64,000 bases of DNA, taken from an uncultured archaeon. GTDB taxonomy: Archaea > Halobacteriota > Methanosarcinia > Methanosarcinales > Methanoperedenaceae. Shown here in pieces: positions 43,742 through 53,211 of the stretch. Both the position numbers and the translations under genes were made by a program. Positions within the stretch are counted from its first letter, which is position 1. Each line of letters begins with the position of its first letter. The stretch is taken from contig CABMIB010000062.1 of the NCBI GenBank assembly GCA_902386135.1, positions 1 to 64,000 of the forward strand, given 5' to 3'. A model generated the notes under the pieces. That model was given only the letters and a program-made list of their open reading frames with translations, made no database searches and was not told the origin of the DNA.

Positions 43742-44625
43742 AAGCTATTGTTTTTGGCGGTAGTGGATTTCTGGGAAGCCATGTGGCAGATGCTTTGACA
43801 GAGGCTGGTTACAACGTGAAGATTTTCGATCTTAAGCCCTCACCGTATTTAAAAACAGAGCAAGAAATGGTGGTTGGCGATATACTAAATTTCGAAGAAG
43901 TATTAGAAGCAATTGATGGATGCGATTATGTTTATAATTTTGCCGGTATAGCAGATCTAGATGATGCAACAACCAAGCCAATAGAAACCGTGAGATTAAA
44001 TATAGAAGGAACAATCAATATTCTTGAGGCATGTAGAAGGACAGCTATTAAAAGGTTTATATATGCCAGTACAATTTACGTTTATAGCGATAAAGGTGGA
44101 TTTTATCGTTGCAGTAAACAGGCTTCGGAACTTTATATCGAAGAGTTTCATATTCGATATGGACTGAATTTTACCATTCTGAGATATGGAACTCTTTATG
44201 GTCCGAGGGCAGATAAAAGAAATAGCATTTATAGATATCTTCTTCAGGCATTGAATGATAAAAATATAATCGCTACGGCTGATGGAGAAGAATTAAGGGA
44301 ATATATCCATGTGGGCGATGCAGCGAGATTGACTGTAAAAATACTCGAACCTGAATTTAAGAACAGATATTTAATTATAACAGGTCATCATCCTATAAAA
44401 TTGAAGCAACTTTTCTCCACAATAAAAGAAATTTTAAGTGATTATTCTATAGATGTCTCATATCAACATGTGACAAATCTTAATCATTACAGTATTACTC
44501 CTTACTCTTATATTCCCAAAATAGGGAAAAAATTGACTACGAATTGTTATACAGATATAGGGCAGGGACTGTTAGAATGTATTCATGAAATTGATGCTGA
44601 AAAATTTAGTGCTATAAATATATGA
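43738..44625 (+). CDS. NAD-dependent sugar epimerase/dehydratase
   Basis: 295 residues, extended short-chain dehydrogenase. VFGGSGFLGSHVADAL starts the Rossmann fold, VYNFAGIADL and IYASTIYVYS follow, and FYRCSKQASE carries the Tyr-x3-Lys pair. Length and motifs fit nucleotide-sugar epimerases, but the substrate is unclear. It forms an overlapping unit with the HAD and cyclase genes. Confidence 0.83.
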   Translation: MKAIVFGGSGFLGSHVADALTEAGYNVKIFDLKPSPYLKTEQEMVVGDILNFEEVLEAIDGCDYVYNFAGIADLDDATTKPIETVRLNIEGTINILEACRRTAIKRFIYASTIYVYSDKGGFYRCSKQASELYIEEFHIRYGLNFTILRYGTLYGPRADKRNSIYRYLLQALNDKNIIATADGEELREYIHVGDAARLTVKILEPEFKNRYLIITGHHPIKLKQLFSTIKEILSDYSIDVSYQHVTNLNHYSITPYSYIPKIGKKLTTNCYTDIGQGLLECIHEIDAEKFSAINI

Positions 44626-44654
44626 AGTAACATATTAAATAAATTTTTGATCAT

Positions 44655-46484
44655 ATGAATGTGAAAAATCGCATAATCTTATCTCCTCCAATAAAATCCA
44701 GAAGCTCTAAGGTATTAAAGTTAATTAATAATTATAATCATATTAATTGGGTATATCTGGGAGAAAATGTAATTAATGCAATTGATATTGAGAAGTGGAT
44801 AGGAAAAAAGGGTGAACAAATTGATATCGCCTCCAGACTTCAAGAAACTGCCCATTTGTTTAGAAGTAAATATATCGATTATGTTGGCGAATTAAATAAT
44901 GGGTCGGCAAATTGGTGGGCCACAACTATATCTGAAAAAAATCCCTTCATTTCGACGGTTCTTTTACATATCTGTTATCTCCAAATCTGCAAAGAACTAT
45001 TAGAAAAAAATCAATTCACACATTTAGTAATATTTGTAGAAAATGGTGCCTTAAGAAAAGCTATTATAAAGAATTTTGCCGATCTCTATAAAATCGAGAA
45101 CGCTGATAACCGGCTACATGATTTAACTAATGCTATTAAAGATAAAATTAAAAATATCCTTCAAAAAATATATTATATATCAAAAAATATTTATATTATT
45201 ATAATTATCAAATATTATAAATTAAATAGACACAGATATTCATGTTTAGAAAAAAAACCATTGATCATATTGCGAGATTGGATCGATTATCGTTCATTCG
45301 ATTCAAAGGGCCAGTATAAAAGCGCTTATTTTGGTAACTTAAATAAGGAATTGAAGTTAGGAAAAAAACATTTTGTAATTTTACCGTATATCATCAATAT
45401 TAACAAAAAAATCCTTGAACAAATAATTAACTCAAACGAACCTTTTATAATACCTCATGTATATTTAACTGAGATAAATATACTTTCAAAATTTTTCATA
45501 AATCTCTCAGTTTTAGAATCATATCCTTTTTTTAATGATTTAGATATTACTTATTTGATACAGGATGATTTTAAAAAAGACACAGTACGTTTTATTGATG
45601 CTTTATTGTATACAGATTTAATGAGAAATTTAAGTAATTCAAACATCTCTTTTCAATCATGTATCTATCTTTATGAGAACTATATTGATGAAAAATTGCT
45701 TTGTGCGGGTATTAAGAAATATTATCCCTTAACAAAACTTTTTGGTTATCAGCATTCTACAGCACCAATAATGCTGCTGTCTTATTTTTTCTCAAAAAAG
45801 GAATATGATAGTATGCCTTTCCCTGATAAAATTATCACAAATGGACAATATTTCACTAATCTTTTCAAAGAAGAGGGATATCCTAGCGAAAAAGTTGCTA
45901 CCGGGGCTGCTATACGTTATGGTTATTTATACAGCAAAGAAAGAATTAAATATATAAGAGAACAAAATAAATCAATATATACTATATTAGTAACGCCATC
46001 TGCAAGCTTTAATGAAACTTTGGAATTATTGAAAAATATAATACAAGCATTTGGAGATAAAAAGCAATATAAAATCATTATTAAATATCATCCAGCATTG
46101 AATACTAAAGCACTCAAGAAATATATTGGACAATTACCTTCGAATACATCAATTTCAGAGAAACCAGTTCCTGAGCTTCTTAATAATACCGATCTTTTAA
46201 TATACAATTTCACTGGCGCATGTCTCGAGGCACTTTATGTAGGTGTTCCAATATTACATGTTAAGTCAAATTATAGAATAGATTTAGATATATTTGACTA
46301 TAAAAGAACTAATATTTATTCAGCAAAAAATGTTGAGGAAATAATTCATATGGGTGATGAATTATTACAAATGAATGAAGAGCAACTTAAGCCAAAACAA
46401 GATTTATGGAAAAAAGTTGTTGAAGATATGTTTCGCCCTGTCGATGAATCCACATATAAATTATTAATGGATGCCAATGGCTAA
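44655..46484 (+). CDS. Large GT-B-like protein, candidate ulosonate transferase
   Basis: 609 residues, strongly AT-rich. I do not recognise it by name. A hydrophobic patch lies near 165-185. The C-terminal 200 residues contain IYTILVTPSAS, IIIKYHPALN and LLIYNFTGACLEALYVGVPIL, the HP-then-(S/T)-rich order seen in transferases that use CMP-ulosonates or CDP-polyols. Being next to the aldolase/KdsB module, it might transfer that acid. Evidence is motif-level only. Confidence 0.45.
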   Translation: MNVKNRIILSPPIKSRSSKVLKLINNYNHINWVYLGENVINAIDIEKWIGKKGEQIDIASRLQETAHLFRSKYIDYVGELNNGSANWWATTISEKNPFISTVLLHICYLQICKELLEKNQFTHLVIFVENGALRKAIIKNFADLYKIENADNRLHDLTNAIKDKIKNILQKIYYISKNIYIIIIIKYYKLNRHRYSCLEKKPLIILRDWIDYRSFDSKGQYKSAYFGNLNKELKLGKKHFVILPYIININKKILEQIINSNEPFIIPHVYLTEINILSKFFINLSVLESYPFFNDLDITYLIQDDFKKDTVRFIDALLYTDLMRNLSNSNISFQSCIYLYENYIDEKLLCAGIKKYYPLTKLFGYQHSTAPIMLLSYFFSKKEYDSMPFPDKIITNGQYFTNLFKEEGYPSEKVATGAAIRYGYLYSKERIKYIREQNKSIYTILVTPSASFNETLELLKNIIQAFGDKKQYKIIIKYHPALNTKALKKYIGQLPSNTSISEKPVPELLNNTDLLIYNFTGACLEALYVGVPILHVKSNYRIDLDIFDYKRTNIYSAKNVEEIIHMGDELLQMNEEQLKPKQDLWKKVVEDMFRPVDESTYKLLMDANG

Positions 46485-47319
46485 ATTAATTTGGTTTTTC
46501 AAAAGAGTTTCGTATAGAACTCTAGCCCCGTTATTTCCAGAAACCATCTCTAAATGGAGAATTCAGGAAGTTGCAAAAAATTACAATATGTATACTGAGG
46601 AAAATGAAGAATACTATGCGAAATTATATTTCCACATTATAAAAACTAAGTTTCAGCAAGTTTTTGGAAATAAAAAACTAAAAATATTAGATGCGGGTTG
46701 TGGCCAGGGTAGGCTTTCTATACCTTTGGCTATTATGGGGCATACGGTAGAAGGAATAGACTTCTCACCAGATGCAATAAAACTAGCAAAAAAATATGCA
46801 GCAGAAAAGAATCTTAATAACATTTATTTTGATATAAAGGACATTGATGAACCATTTAACGATGATATGTCAGAAAGGTATGACTGTATTTTATGCACTG
46901 AAGTCATTTATATGGTAAAAGATTACAACAAAGTATTGAGCGAATTATATAGAATGTTGAAGACAAATGGTTTAATGTTTATAGCTTTTAGAGAGAAATA
47001 TTTTTACTTATTATATTATATAAAAAATAAGCGCTTTAAAGACGCAAAGTTCATTTTATCAAATTCGAAGACAATGAGCGGTCTAAATGTACATACTCAC
47101 AAGGAAATATTAGAAATATTATTTCATTTTAGATTAAAGGACATTGAATTTCATGGAATAGGGATATGTTCGGGAATCGAAGGCGACCCATTATCTTCAA
47201 TTGTTGAACCAAAAAATCTTACTTCAGATGAACAAAAAATTTTATTTGAAATAGAAACATCTCTTTCAAAGGAATACTCAAAAGCCGGGAGATATATATT
47301 GACGTCAGCAGTTAAATAA
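46471..47319 (+). CDS. Class I SAM-dependent methyltransferase
   Basis: 282 residues. ILDAGCGQGRLSIPLAIMG is a clear SAM loop at about 70-88, GIDFSPDAI and ILCTEVIYMVKDY follow, with MLKTNGLMFIAFRE as the post-methylation strand. It overlaps the preceding large protein by 14 bases; ATG 46477 is an alternative start. The target is probably a sugar hydroxyl of the repeat unit. Confidence 0.8.
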   Translation: MPMAKLIWFFKRVSYRTLAPLFPETISKWRIQEVAKNYNMYTEENEEYYAKLYFHIIKTKFQQVFGNKKLKILDAGCGQGRLSIPLAIMGHTVEGIDFSPDAIKLAKKYAAEKNLNNIYFDIKDIDEPFNDDMSERYDCILCTEVIYMVKDYNKVLSELYRMLKTNGLMFIAFREKYFYLLYYIKNKRFKDAKFILSNSKTMSGLNVHTHKEILEILFHFRLKDIEFHGIGICSGIEGDPLSSIVEPKNLTSDEQKILFEIETSLSKEYSKAGRYILTSAVK

Positions 47320-47331
47320 GGATCAAACTTT

Positions 47332-48453
47332 ATGAATACAAACAATCTATCTCTTTTCGGTGATATCTATCGTAATAAAAAAGTACTGATTACAGGAAAC
47401 ACAGGTTTCAAAGGTTCTTGGTTAAGCATATGGCTTTTGATGCTTGATGCAAGAATTTATGGCCTATCAAATGATATTCCTACCCAACCTTCACATTTTT
47501 CTGGGGCAAGGATAAAAGATAGGATTACATATATTGAAAAAGATATTCGCTTCTTAAAGGATGTCAGGCAAGTTATAGAAGAAATCAAGCCTGATTTTGT
47601 TTTCCACTTGGCTGCACAATCTCTTGTCCGCTTATCCTATAGCAATCCGGTTCTCACGATTGAGACAAATGTTTTAGGAACAATGAATGTTCTTGAGGCA
47701 TTGAGGCAGGCAAATCACCCCTGCTGCGCCGTGATTATCACAAGTGATAAATGTTATGATAATATTGAATGGGTCTGGGGATACAGGGAAACTGATGCGC
47801 TGGGAGGAAGGGATCCATACAGCGCTTCAAAAGGTGCGGCTGAGCTCGTGGTCAAGACTTATGCAAATTCTTTTTTTAACAGGCCGGAAAGCAAAGTAAA
47901 AGTGGCATCGGCAAGGGCGGGAAACGTTATCGGAGGCGGCGATTGGGCTGTGGACCGCATCGTTCCTGATTGTATGAAGGCCTGGTCGTCGGGGAAGCCA
48001 GTCAAAGTTCGTAACCTCAACGCGACAAGACCATGGCAGCATGTGCTTGAGCCCCTCAGCGGTTATCTCCTTCTGGGCCAGAGACTTTATGAAAACCCGG
48101 AACTGAATGGGGAGCCGTTTAACTTCGGGCCTTCGGATAACCGGGTTTATACCGTTGGCGAACTGATAGCCCAGATGCAAAAGAACTGGAGAGGTGCAGA
48201 AATAGATGTGAGTCCTCCGGAAGAGACTGAAAGGGAGTCAACTCTCCTAAAACTCTGTTGCGACAAAGCCCTTCATATATTAAAATGGCAGGCGAACTTG
48301 GATTTTGGGGAAACGGTCGGTTTCACTGTTGACTGGTACCGGAGATTTTATGAGCAAAAAGAAGATGTTTTCAGCACTTCCTTCGGCCAGATTGAAGAAT
48401 ATGTCCGCTTGGCAGGGTCAAGAAACAGAGCATGGGTGAAAAGTAATGATTGA
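47332..48453 (+). CDS. rfbG: CDP-glucose 4,6-dehydratase
   Basis: 373 residues. ITGNTGFKGSWLSIWLL, FHLAAQSLVRLSY, ITSDKCYDN, GRDPYSASKGAAE and ARAGNVIGGGDWAVDRI are RfbG-specific blocks. It makes CDP-4-keto-6-deoxyglucose. The gene is noticeably richer in GC than those just upstream, and from here to 50.77 kb the genes form a compact CDP-sugar unit (rfbG-epimerase-rfbF-aminotransferase). Confidence 0.93.
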   Translation: MNTNNLSLFGDIYRNKKVLITGNTGFKGSWLSIWLLMLDARIYGLSNDIPTQPSHFSGARIKDRITYIEKDIRFLKDVRQVIEEIKPDFVFHLAAQSLVRLSYSNPVLTIETNVLGTMNVLEALRQANHPCCAVIITSDKCYDNIEWVWGYRETDALGGRDPYSASKGAAELVVKTYANSFFNRPESKVKVASARAGNVIGGGDWAVDRIVPDCMKAWSSGKPVKVRNLNATRPWQHVLEPLSGYLLLGQRLYENPELNGEPFNFGPSDNRVYTVGELIAQMQKNWRGAEIDVSPPEETERESTLLKLCCDKALHILKWQANLDFGETVGFTVDWYRRFYEQKEDVFSTSFGQIEEYVRLAGSRNRAWVKSND

Positions 48454-48883
48454 AGGTGTGATTCTTACTCCACTCAAGATTATTCCAGGAGAATCAGGCG
48501 ATGTCCTGCATGCAATAAAGCGAACAGAATCATCGTTCTGCGGATTCGGTGAAGCCTACTTTTCAACCGTTGAGAAAGGCGCAGTAAAAGCATGGAAGCG
48601 CCACCATGAAATGACCCTCAACCTTGTCGTCCCCTGCGGTGAGATTTTATTTGTGCTTTATGATGAAAGGCAGGGGTTCCCAACATACGGAGAGATCTTT
48701 GAAGTAAACCTATCAAGAAGCAATTATATGCGGTTAACAGTGCCTCCGATGGTATGGACAGGATTCAAGGGGTTGGGAGACGGATTTAATGTGCTACTGA
48801 ATATCGCGAACATTCTTCATGACCCGCAAGAATCTGACCGATTGGATGCCTATAAGAATCACATAAATTATAATTGGGATTAA
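48446..48883 (+). CDS. RmlC-like cupin, sugar 3,5-epimerase family
   Basis: 145 residues, shorter than RmlC (about 180). The single beta-barrel has KAWKRHHEMTLNLVVPCGE with the active-site His region, RQGFPTYGE, and VPPMVWTGFKGLG. It could epimerise the CDP-4-keto-6-deoxy sugar. It overlaps rfbG by 8 bases and sits 1 base before rfbF. Confidence 0.78.
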   Translation: MIEGVILTPLKIIPGESGDVLHAIKRTESSFCGFGEAYFSTVEKGAVKAWKRHHEMTLNLVVPCGEILFVLYDERQGFPTYGEIFEVNLSRSNYMRLTVPPMVWTGFKGLGDGFNVLLNIANILHDPQESDRLDAYKNHINYNWD

Positions 48884-48884
48884 T

Positions 48885-49658
48885 ATGAAAACCATTATTT
48901 TAGCCGGCGGGTTTGGAACCCGCTTGTCAGAATATACGGACATCAAACCAAAGCCAATGGTGGAAATCGGAGGGCAGCCGATCCTGTGGCACATCCTCAA
49001 TACCTATGCCCGCTATGGATTTAATGACTTTGTAATTGCCCTGGGTTATAAGGGTGAAGTAATAAAGGACTATTTCCTGAATTACTATTCGTTAAAATCC
49101 GACTTTACCATCAACTTATCAAACGGCAAAGCGAATTATTTACAGAAAAAAAGTGTCAACTGGAAGGTTGCCTTGGTTGATACCGGCCTTGATTCAATGA
49201 CAGGCGGGCGGGTTAAACGCTTAAAGGAATATATCGGCGATGAGACCTTTATGCTGACATACGGCGACGGTGTTGCAAACATTGACATAAAGAAGCTTGT
49301 TGAATTTCATAAGGCACATGGGAAAATGGCCACTATCACTGCGGTCCACCCCGCAGCGCGATTCGGTGAGCTGCTCATTTCAAAAGACCAGGATGTCCTT
49401 TCTTTCAAAGAAAAACCGCAAACAACCCAAGGCTGGATAAACGGTGGATTTTTTGTGCTGGAGCCTAGATTTTTAGATTTGATAGAGGGAGATCATACAG
49501 TGCTTGAAGAGGAACCCCTTGAGCGAGCCTCTAGAGCCGGGGAACTTAAAGCCTATCTTCATGACGGCTTCTGGCAATGCATGGACACGATGCGGGATAA
49601 AAATATTCTCGAAGAACTCTGGCAAACCCAAAAGGCTCCATGGAAAGTGTGGGAATAA
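48885..49658 (+). CDS. rfbF: Glucose-1-phosphate cytidylyltransferase
   Basis: 257 residues, full length. ILAGGFGTRLSEYTDIKPKP, LTYGDGVANIDI with the metal Asp, and WINGGFFVLEP are RfbF signatures. It makes CDP-glucose for the dehydratase. Its stop overlaps the ATG of the aminotransferase (TAATG). Confidence 0.93.
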   Translation: MKTIILAGGFGTRLSEYTDIKPKPMVEIGGQPILWHILNTYARYGFNDFVIALGYKGEVIKDYFLNYYSLKSDFTINLSNGKANYLQKKSVNWKVALVDTGLDSMTGGRVKRLKEYIGDETFMLTYGDGVANIDIKKLVEFHKAHGKMATITAVHPAARFGELLISKDQDVLSFKEKPQTTQGWINGGFFVLEPRFLDLIEGDHTVLEEEPLERASRAGELKAYLHDGFWQCMDTMRDKNILEELWQTQKAPWKVWE

Positions 49659-50773
49659 TGGCAGATAATATTATCAGGCTCTCAAAATCCGCAATTGGCG
49701 AAGCTGAAAAGAAAGCTGTAATGGATGTGCTGGACCGGGAATATCTAGGAATGGGCAATGAAGTCCGGGAGTTTGAAAATATGCTAAGCCGGTTTTTTGA
49801 TCGGCCCGCAGTATGCGTCAATACGGGCACGGCCGCCCTGCACCTGGCCTTGCAATCACTTGGCCTTGGTCCCGGGGATGAGGTCCTTGTGCAATCCCTG
49901 ACCTATGTGGCTTCATTCCAGGCCATATCGGCGACTGGCGCAAAACCTATCCCATGCGATGTAGATGCCGATACTATCACTCTTGATGTGGAAGATGCGA
50001 AAAAACGCCTGACTGACAGGACCAAAGCCATCATGCCAGTCCATTATTCCGGTGGAATGGGCGCGCTTGATGAGATATACGAATTCGCAGAAAATAATGA
50101 GCTTCGCGTAGTGGAAGATGCCTGCCATGCCTTCGGAGGATATTACAAAGGGAAAAAAGTTGGAAGTTTTGGCGATATCGCCTGTTTCAGCTTTGATGGG
50201 ATCAAGAACATCACGGCCGGGGAAGGCGGAGCTGTTGTAACGGGAGATGAAACCGTTCTCCAGAAAGTAAGGGACGCGCGGCTTTTGGGTGTGGAAAAGG
50301 ATACCGAAAAAAGGTATAAAGGTGAAAGATCTTGGGAATTCGATGTCATCCAGCAGGGATGGCGCTATCACATGAGCAATATCATGGCTGCCATCGGGAT
50401 TGAGCAGTTCAAAAAGCTCCCAGCATTTGCCGCCCGCCGGAAATACCTTGCAAAGAAGTACAGGGAGAACCTGGAATCAAATGGTTCGATAGAATTCTTA
50501 AAACAGGATCTGAATTCAATTGTTCCTCATATTTTTGTTATCAAATTAAAATCCGGACATAGGGATGAGATCAGGAATAAGCTGCTTGAAAAAGGGATCC
50601 AGACAGGGGTGCATTATCAGCCGAACCATGTTCTAAGTCTATACAATGATGGGAATTCTCTTCCTGTGACGGAGGAAATTTTCCCCAGACTGTTAAGCCT
50701 TCCCCTGCATTCTGATCTGAAAGATTCTGATATAGATTATATTTGCGAACAACTTATTGAATGTCTTAATTAA
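49658..50773 (+). CDS. DegT-family PLP sugar aminotransferase of the CDP-sugar unit
   Basis: 371 residues from ATG 49658 (an upstream ATG at 49640 lies inside rfbF). VNTGTAALHLALQSLG, VVEDACHAFGG and SFDGIKNITAGEGGAVV with the PLP Lys are clear. It is not the iron-sulfur RfbH type, as no cysteine cluster is visible. It would put an amino group on the CDP-4-keto-6-deoxy sugar, so the product is likely a CDP-4-amino-4,6-dideoxyhexose rather than a 3,6-dideoxyhexose. Confidence 0.87.
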   Translation: MADNIIRLSKSAIGEAEKKAVMDVLDREYLGMGNEVREFENMLSRFFDRPAVCVNTGTAALHLALQSLGLGPGDEVLVQSLTYVASFQAISATGAKPIPCDVDADTITLDVEDAKKRLTDRTKAIMPVHYSGGMGALDEIYEFAENNELRVVEDACHAFGGYYKGKKVGSFGDIACFSFDGIKNITAGEGGAVVTGDETVLQKVRDARLLGVEKDTEKRYKGERSWEFDVIQQGWRYHMSNIMAAIGIEQFKKLPAFAARRKYLAKKYRENLESNGSIEFLKQDLNSIVPHIFVIKLKSGHRDEIRNKLLEKGIQTGVHYQPNHVLSLYNDGNSLPVTEEIFPRLLSLPLHSDLKDSDIDYICEQLIECLN

Positions 50774-50800
50774 GTAAAAATAAGCGGAGTAATAGATTAA

Positions 50801-51763
50801 ATGTCAATCCAGTCTTCCAATCATATGGGAAATTCTCCTAAAGTAAGCGTTATAATGAACTGCCTTAATTGTGAGAAATATCTGCATGAAGCAATCGATA
50901 GTGTTTATTCCCAAACTTATAAGGATTGGGAAATTATTTTTTGGGACAATAACTCAATTGACAAAAGTGCTGAAATTGCCAAAGGTTATGATGAGAAATT
51001 AAGATATTTCAAAGGTAACGAGACTGTCCCACTTGGGATGGCCAGGAATCTGGCCATTAAACATGCCAGAGGGGAGTATATAGCTTTTTTAGACTGTGAT
51101 GATATCTGGTTGCCCCAGAAACTTCAGAAACAAATACCTTTATTTGAAAACAATCATAAGATTGGTTTGGTATATAGTAATACAATTTTTTTCAATCAAC
51201 AAACTGGAAAGGAATGGTCACTCTATAAAAAGGGGAATAAACTTAAAGGAATGGTGTTTAGAGAATTATTGTCTCATTATATTTTCTCAATGGAAACTGT
51301 TATTATTTCTCGTGAGTGTTTAAACAATCAAACAGAATGGTTTGATGAACGATTTAATATGATCGAAGAAGCGGAACTTTTTCTAAGAATTGCTTATAAA
51401 AATGAAGTGGACTATGTCGATGAACCTTTATCTAAGTGGAGAATCCATTCTGAAAATTGGAGTTTGACCAGACATAATGAACTACTACCTTTAGAGGTAG
51501 AGCAAATGATTAAAAAATTCTGTGAACTTTTTGATGATTTTGGAGAGAGGTTTAAAGATGAGATTTTCACATTGAAAGTTAGAAATGAATATTGCTATGG
51601 TCTTTTAGAATGGGAAAAAGGGAAGAAATCTTATTTTCGGAATCACATTAGACCATATTTATGGAAATATAAAAAATATCTTATTCCATATATGTTATCT
51701 TATATATTTCCATATTCCTTTTATTATTATTTATGTGTTAAGACTAATCGGGTTACTCATTAA
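50801..51763 (+). CDS. Family 2 glycosyltransferase
   Basis: 320 residues. VSVIMNCLNCEKYLHEAID, FWDNNSIDKSAEIAKGY, and FLDCDDIWLPQKL (DxD-type) are GT-A motifs. The C-terminal tail is basic and aromatic (FPYSFYYYLCVK) and may touch the membrane. It probably adds one residue to the lipid-linked repeat unit. ATG 50825 is an alternative start. Confidence 0.87.
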   Translation: MSIQSSNHMGNSPKVSVIMNCLNCEKYLHEAIDSVYSQTYKDWEIIFWDNNSIDKSAEIAKGYDEKLRYFKGNETVPLGMARNLAIKHARGEYIAFLDCDDIWLPQKLQKQIPLFENNHKIGLVYSNTIFFNQQTGKEWSLYKKGNKLKGMVFRELLSHYIFSMETVIISRECLNNQTEWFDERFNMIEEAELFLRIAYKNEVDYVDEPLSKWRIHSENWSLTRHNELLPLEVEQMIKKFCELFDDFGERFKDEIFTLKVRNEYCYGLLEWEKGKKSYFRNHIRPYLWKYKKYLIPYMLSYIFPYSFYYYLCVKTNRVTH

Positions 51764-51772
51764 GGTTAAAAT

Positions 51773-53206
51773 ATGAAAAAAGTTGATATTGTATTTATAG
51801 ACCCTCCAAATTTTAGCAGTCAGAATCTACAAAAGGTTAATAATAAACCGGCTGCAAATTTACCTAACTTGGGCATTTGTATCTTAGCTGCGGTTCTGGA
51901 ACGTGAAGGATACAGCGTAGCAATCATAGATGCTGGTGCGCTTCAATATTCTTACAAGCAAATATTAGATGGAATTCTAGTAATGAACCCTAGGTATGTC
52001 GGCTTAACTGCTATGACACATTCTATTGGCTCTGCGGCTTCAATTGCAAACCTTATTAAAAAGAAACAACCGGATATTAAGATTATTCTAGGCGGTGTTC
52101 ATATCACTTCGGCTACAGAAGAAACCTTTAAAAAATACCCTGCTTGTTTTGATGTTGCTGTAATCGGGGAGGGAGAATCAACTATAGTAGAGCTCTTGCA
52201 GGCTCTTGAAAATGGAGGTGGATTGGATAAGGTTTCAGGTTTGGCTTTTTTAAACGATGGTAGGGTTGTAAGAACAAAACCAAGAGAAATTATAGAGAAT
52301 ATTGATACATTGCCATTCCCCGCGTGGCATTTACTACCTGATATGCATAAATACTATAGACCCTCTCTTATTAGCGCAGGCAATATTTCATCTAGTCATT
52401 TAGTTACAAGCCGTGGGTGTCCTGGGAAATGTATTTTTTGTGATACGACCGTAAATGGACACATTGTAAGGGGATACAGCGCAGATTATGTTATACAAAT
52501 GATTGAAATTCTACATACAAAATACAAAATTAATGACATTCAGTTCAATGACGATACATTTGTAACTTTAAGAAAAAGGTTGTATGATATATGCGATAGA
52601 CTTATAGAAAAAAAATACCATTTGACCTGGTCTTGTGATGCAAGGGCAAGTGATGTAACAGAAGAGGGGCTTAAGCTAATGAAAGCGGCAGGCTGCTGGC
52701 AAATAGCATTTGGTATTGAAACTGGTTCTAAAAGAATCATGGATTTTCTGCAAAAAAGAGTTACATACGAACAGATACATAATGCTGTCAGCTGGGCTAA
52801 GAAAGCGGGTATTAGTACCAAAGGATTTTTTATTCTCGGACATCCTACAGAAACTCGTGAGAGCATACAGGAAACACTTGATTTAATGTTATCGCTGGAT
52901 TTAGATGTGGTGGGGGTTACTTTTTTCACTGCATATCCAGGTTCTCCTATATACAGAACTATCCGTGATTATGGAGAATTTGATTCAGATTGGGACAAAG
53001 TGAATACCTACGAAGTTGGAAATTTTATTCCACGCGGTTTTACTGCCGAAGAGCTCACTCAAATTCGAATAAATGCTTTGCAACATTTTTATTTTAGACC
53101 AAAGCAGATTTTAAAATATATTTCTAATATCAGGAGCCCATATCAATTTTTTAGATTATTAACGGGCGGTTGTAAAATAGTATATAAGAGTATTTTTCCA
53201 TCTTAA
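51773..53206 (+). CDS. B12-binding-domain radical SAM protein
   Basis: 477 residues. The N-terminal 150 residues form a cobalamin-binding-like Rossmann domain (DIVFIDPPNFSS; IILGGVHITS; VIGEGEST). The radical SAM core has SRGCPGKCIFCD (CxxxCxxC, about 213-224) and FGIETGSKRIMDFLQK. Members of this group methylate unreactive carbons or rearrange substrates. Here the target may be a sugar or lipid of the glycan. It follows a glycosyltransferase by 9 bases. Confidence 0.88.
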   Translation: MKKVDIVFIDPPNFSSQNLQKVNNKPAANLPNLGICILAAVLEREGYSVAIIDAGALQYSYKQILDGILVMNPRYVGLTAMTHSIGSAASIANLIKKKQPDIKIILGGVHITSATEETFKKYPACFDVAVIGEGESTIVELLQALENGGGLDKVSGLAFLNDGRVVRTKPREIIENIDTLPFPAWHLLPDMHKYYRPSLISAGNISSSHLVTSRGCPGKCIFCDTTVNGHIVRGYSADYVIQMIEILHTKYKINDIQFNDDTFVTLRKRLYDICDRLIEKKYHLTWSCDARASDVTEEGLKLMKAAGCWQIAFGIETGSKRIMDFLQKRVTYEQIHNAVSWAKKAGISTKGFFILGHPTETRESIQETLDLMLSLDLDVVGVTFFTAYPGSPIYRTIRDYGEFDSDWDKVNTYEVGNFIPRGFTAEELTQIRINALQHFYFRPKQILKYISNIRSPYQFFRLLTGGCKIVYKSIFPS

Positions 53207-53211
53207 AAATT

